Assembly (NCBI GenBank): GCA_937980625.1
Contig: CALJPJ010000322.1
Span: 1 to 7,968, forward strand
Direction: 5' to 3'
DNA length: 7,968 nucleotides
DNA from: an uncultured Bdellovibrionales bacterium
Lineage (GTDB): Bacteria; Bdellovibrionota; Bdellovibrionia; Bdellovibrionales; UBA1609
Below the pieces are notes generated by a model. That model was not told where the DNA came from. It searched no databases and was given only the letters and a program-made list of their open reading frames with translations. Position numbers and translations under genes: made by a program. How positions within the stretch are numbered: the first letter of the stretch is position 1; every line of letters begins with the position of its first letter. Shown here piece after piece: positions 5,423-7,968 of this stretch.

Positions 5423-7659
5423 AACAACCTGTTGTACTTAGAGTTTATTTAGATGGGCAACTAGAGTCTGTAAAGCAATTTACAGAGTCTCAAATTGTTA
5501 TCGGAAAAAATAATGGCTTGCAATTACAGCTTGCCGGAAATTATATTGCTCCACTACATGCAGTTATAGAAGAGCGTGATAATGGTTATTATATATCTGA
5601 TTTAGGCTCTGAGCATGGCGTTTTTGTTAACGGTCAAAAAGTTTTAGACCAGAAAATTAATACTGGTGATGAAGTATCTGTGGGCTCATATAAGTTACAG
5701 TTCTTTATTGGAGTGCCGACAACCTCTTCTCCAGCAGCGCCACTAATTGAAAACGACTCTATTGAAACGACTCATCAAGCAGTCCCTCCAGTCATCAAAA
5801 ATGTGGAGACTACTGAGCCTAAAGCTGAAATTCAAAATAAAGAGCTTCCAAAGGCAGAAGATATCCCTGTACCTCCGCCAGAACCGCCTGCAGAGTTACC
5901 TAAAACCAGCCCAATTATTGAAGAAAAAGCTCCCGAGCCTGTAGCTCCAAAAATTGATACACCACCAGTAAAGGTAGAAGCTCCAAAAGTGGAAGTGCCG
6001 TCAGTTAAGGTTGAGACTCCACCAGTTGTAGTAGACTCTGGCGATTCAGTTGCACCGAAACAAGAGGTTAAGGTTGAGACTCCAGCGCCAGAAGTAAAAG
6101 TAAATACACCTGCAGCTAGTGTTGTTTCAGCAACTAGTGGTGTTATTAATACCGGAAAAGGTTACTTTGCTCCTGAAAGTCAGGTTAAAGATTGGATGCC
6201 AATATTAGAGCCAGGCAAAGGAACTGTGGTAGAGGTTTCAGTGGCTTGGAAGGAAAGAATTATTTCTAGTCACCATTTTAGCAACAAAAAAGTTGTTACA
6301 ATTGGTTCTGACGAATCCTGTGATATTAATGTTCCAGTTTTAGGTGTTAACTCATTAAAGTATAACCTGCTAAAAGTAGACTCCGTAGCTAAGGTAAATG
6401 TTTCACCACAAATGTCTGGCCTTTATGTGGATGAAGATAGAAAAACCACGAGCCTTGAAGAGCTATTCCGTGATGGAAAAGTAATGAGTGGCCCTAAAGG
6501 TCACGTTCTCGATGTGTCTTTTGGAGATATGTTAGTTCTTGAGTTAGAGGGCGGTTTATTAAAACTATATATTAGATATGTACCGCAGGCGCCAAAAACG
6601 TTTGGTGCGCCAATTTTTGATTTCTCAACAGCAGAGTCAACAGCAATTATACTTGCCACTGTTGTTGCTTCCATATTTAGTTTATATATGATGGTTTATT
6701 CTCCTGTAGATTTAACTGATGAAAACTTAATTGAAGAAGAGCTTGTACGTAAAGCAAAAGTGACGTTCAAGGTGCCTAAAGCTAAAAAGAAAATTAAAAT
6801 TGAAGATAAAAAAGTAGAGAAAAAAGAACGTAAAAAATTTAAAGTTACAGAGAAAAAAGCACAGCCTAAAAAGAAAGTAGCTAAGACACCTACACCATCA
6901 AAAAAGAAGTCTGGGCGTTCAAAAGGTTTAAAGAAAAATAAAAATTTACCTAAAACAAAAACTAGAGCTTCTTCAGTTAAAAAAGGTGGTGCAATTAAAA
7001 CCACTAAAAAAGCTGGGGCTAATATGAAGAGTGTGACTCAAGATCCTACTAAGACAGGCCTGCTTTCAGTTTTTGGTTCTAAAGGTATGCAAAAAGAGTT
7101 AAATAAAGCCTATGATGGTAGTGGTGAATTAGTTGGAACCGCTGACAAAGCAACTGGAACTGCGGGTAGCGACAGAGACCGTGAAGGTGACGGTCATGGC
7201 GGTGAGCTAAAAATTGGTAGTGGTAAAGGTAAATCAACTGTTGGCTCTAGTGGGGTTGATACCTCCGGTGCGGGAACAGGTTTAAGCGGTATTGGCACTG
7301 GTGGTGGTGTTGGCCAAAAAGGAAATGCGCAAATAGCTGTTGGAGGAGCAGAAGAGGACTTTGTCGGCTCTATTGATAAAGATGCTATCCGTCGAGTTAT
7401 ACGTAAAAATAAAAGAGCGATAAAAGCTTGTTATGAGTTGGCCTTGAATAGGAATAAAAATCTTTACGGTAAGTTAGTTTTACAGTGGAGTATTATTGAA
7501 AAAGGTAAGGCAATTAAGCCGAAAGTGATTAGTAACGACCTAAATGATAGGGAAGTTGCTAATTGTATTAAAAGAAAATTAGTAACTTGGAGGTTCCCAG
7601 AACCGCCAGCGAATACCGAAGGGGTTGTTACATTCCCATTTGTATTCTCATCACAGTGA
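5419..7659 (+). CDS. gltG: FHA / TonB-like envelope-spanning protein, GltG-like
   Basis: A 746-residue single-span inner-membrane protein expected to link the cytoplasm and channel to the periplasmic complex. In order: an FHA domain (about 5-98; G29, H47, N71 and G72 kept, but Lys30 and Ala44 replace the usual Arg and Ser); a Pro/Glu/Val/Lys linker (about 105-235) with VKVExP repeats; a second FHA-like beta region (about 265-388, with VVTIGSDESCDINV and a GDMLVLEL edge strand); a membrane span (about 408-427), acidic just after it; a Lys-rich stalk (444-534); a conserved-looking block, GLLSVFGSKGMQKEL; a Gly-rich stretch (about 575-645); and a C-terminal AgmX/PglI TonB-like domain (655-746) with Cys671 in ACYE, Cys716 in NCIKRKL, and a terminal FPFVF. 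FHA plus span plus this C-terminal domain is the architecture of GltG (PglI) in Myxococcus; GltJ has a zinc-ribbon/GYF N-terminus instead. NfsG is an alternative. Start is TTG, overlapping gltF by four bases. Confidence 0.88.
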   Translation: MKQPVVLRVYLDGQLESVKQFTESQIVIGKNNGLQLQLAGNYIAPLHAVIEERDNGYYISDLGSEHGVFVNGQKVLDQKINTGDEVSVGSYKLQFFIGVPTTSSPAAPLIENDSIETTHQAVPPVIKNVETTEPKAEIQNKELPKAEDIPVPPPEPPAELPKTSPIIEEKAPEPVAPKIDTPPVKVEAPKVEVPSVKVETPPVVVDSGDSVAPKQEVKVETPAPEVKVNTPAASVVSATSGVINTGKGYFAPESQVKDWMPILEPGKGTVVEVSVAWKERIISSHHFSNKKVVTIGSDESCDINVPVLGVNSLKYNLLKVDSVAKVNVSPQMSGLYVDEDRKTTSLEELFRDGKVMSGPKGHVLDVSFGDMLVLELEGGLLKLYIRYVPQAPKTFGAPIFDFSTAESTAIILATVVASIFSLYMMVYSPVDLTDENLIEEELVRKAKVTFKVPKAKKKIKIEDKKVEKKERKKFKVTEKKAQPKKKVAKTPTPSKKKSGRSKGLKKNKNLPKTKTRASSVKKGGAIKTTKKAGANMKSVTQDPTKTGLLSVFGSKGMQKELNKAYDGSGELVGTADKATGTAGSDRDREGDGHGGELKIGSGKGKSTVGSSGVDTSGAGTGLSGIGTGGGVGQKGNAQIAVGGAEEDFVGSIDKDAIRRVIRKNKRAIKACYELALNRNKNLYGKLVLQWSIIEKGKAIKPKVISNDLNDREVANCIKRKLVTWRFPEPPANTEGVVTFPFVFSSQ
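5968..6084 (+). repeat. In-frame VKVExP repeats in the Pro-rich linker
   Basis: Three 18-base units start at 5968, 6004 and 6067, each encoding VKVE(A/T)P. The units at 6004-6021 and 6067-6084 are identical; the one at 5968-5985 differs at a few bases. They lie in the cytoplasmic linker between the two FHA-like regions and probably form an extended, rod-like or disordered spacer that can change length by repeat slippage or recombination. Confidence 0.7.
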
Positions 7660-7678
7660 TTAAGTATTTAAATTTTTT

Positions 7679-7684
7679 AGGAGG
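7679..7684 (+). promoter_or_regulatory. Full-consensus ribosome binding site for the AglR-like gene
   Basis: AGGAGG lies 5 bases before the ATG at 7690 and is the strongest Shine-Dalgarno sequence in the window. An in-frame TAG at 7678-7680 excludes an earlier start. The 30-base gap before this gene (7660-7689) holds no hairpin or promoter that I can see. Confidence 0.85.
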
Positions 7685-7689
7685 AAGTA

Positions 7690-7968
7690 ATGCAGGATTG
7701 TAACGTACACAGTAATTTTATTGCCAAAGCATTTTGTGAAGGTGGACCGGTAATGTATATTATTGCATTTATTGGTTTGTTAGTTTTATTTCTAATTATA
7801 GAAAGGCTAATTGCTTTACAAAAATTAACAGTAGATAAACAAAGTTTAAATGAAAATTTATTCAGTTTAATTTTGCGTGGTGAAATAAAGCAGGCCATCG
7901 CGTTTTGTGATAGTCGTCCTGCTCCTTTAACAAATACATTAAAAGAAGGACTCATTCAGGTTTTAAAT
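7690..7968 (+). CDS. aglR: MotA/TolQ/ExbB proton-channel subunit, AglR-like, 3' end missing
   Basis: The first 93 codons of a gene that continues past the right edge without a stop. The N-terminus reads FIAKAFCEGGPVMYIIAF, then a hydrophobic span (about residues 22-37) ending in the Glu38-Arg39 pair typical of the first membrane segment of TolQ/ExbB/MotA-family subunits. A cytoplasmic helical stretch follows (GEIKQAIAFCDSRPAPL, about 69-85), the usual amphipathic region with an AxxFC pattern before the Pro-rich turn. Family members use the proton gradient to power energy-transducing partners; in gliding bacteria AglR with AglQ and AglS is the motor of the Glt and Nfs machines. The neighbouring GltG-like protein supports an AglR rather than a TolQ identity, but the later membrane segments are outside the window. 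Start is ATG 7690 with a consensus ribosome binding site; ATG 7753 would cut off the family N-terminus. Confidence 0.85.
   Translation, partial: MQDCNVHSNFIAKAFCEGGPVMYIIAFIGLLVLFLIIERLIALQKLTVDKQSLNENLFSLILRGEIKQAIAFCDSRPAPLTNTLKEGLIQVLN

Noticed and set aside
5747..5944. Plus-strand alternative frame in the Pro-rich linker region
   Set aside because: Repetitive linker codons keep this frame open by chance; the product has no family features.
6696..7004. Minus-strand open frame of 102 codons
   Set aside because: It lies opposite the Lys-rich stalk of the GltG-like gene; AAA/AAG codons read in reverse give Phe/Leu-rich artefacts, and the plus-strand frame has clear domain logic.
7660..7689. 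Possible terminator or promoter between the GltG-like and channel genes
   Set aside because: The short T run and the ATTTAAAT palindrome give no stable GC stem, and 30 bases is too short for a convincing promoter plus leader.
7677..7955. Minus-strand open frame opposite the channel gene
   Set aside because: The plus strand here encodes a recognisable MotA/TolQ/ExbB N-terminus with a consensus ribosome binding site; the reverse frame shows no family features.

Overview
The window is low in G+C (roughly one third by eye), with lysine, leucine and isoleucine codons ending mostly in A or T. It is completely filled by one plus-strand operon. Gene content and order match the envelope-spanning Agl-Glt gliding machinery (and its Nfs paralogue) known from Myxococcus and other Deltaproteobacteria/Bdellovibrionota. 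The AT-rich composition suggests a Bacteriovorax/Halobacteriovorax-like or related Bdellovibrionota organism rather than a myxobacterium. That host assignment is an inference from composition and gene content.

Layout, left to right: (1) the 3' part of a TPR protein with a GltC-like C-terminus, running in from the left edge to 1253; (2) a 1046-residue secreted TPR protein, GltD/AgmU-like, 1243-4383; (3) a 253-residue secreted TPR protein, GltE-like, 4380-5141; (4) an 89-residue secreted small protein, GltF-like, 5153-5422; (5) a 746-residue membrane protein with an FHA domain, a Pro-rich linker, a second FHA-like fold, one membrane span, a Lys-rich stalk, a Gly-rich stretch and a TonB-like AgmX/PglI C-terminal domain, GltG-like, 5419-7659; (6) the first 93 codons of a MotA/TolQ/ExbB proton-channel subunit, AglR-like, starting at 7690 and cut by the right edge.

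The genes are packed with overlaps of 11, 4 and 4 bases and gaps of 11 and 30 bases. No internal promoter or terminator is evident and no non-coding stretch exceeds 30 bases. The expected logic is that the inner-membrane channel (AglR plus partners presumably encoded downstream) uses the proton gradient. The GltG-like protein connects the cytoplasm (FHA side) across the inner membrane to the periplasm (TonB-like side). The exported TPR proteins and the small GltF-like protein form the periplasmic or outer-membrane-facing part. Whether the output is gliding, surface polysaccharide transport or something predation-related cannot be read from the sequence.

No RNA genes, mobile elements, CRISPR arrays, pseudogenes or signs of recent transfer were seen. 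The most notable points are an FHA domain lacking its phosphothreonine-binding Arg and Ser, a cryptic second FHA-like domain next to the membrane, and a possible link between translation signals and subunit stoichiometry.
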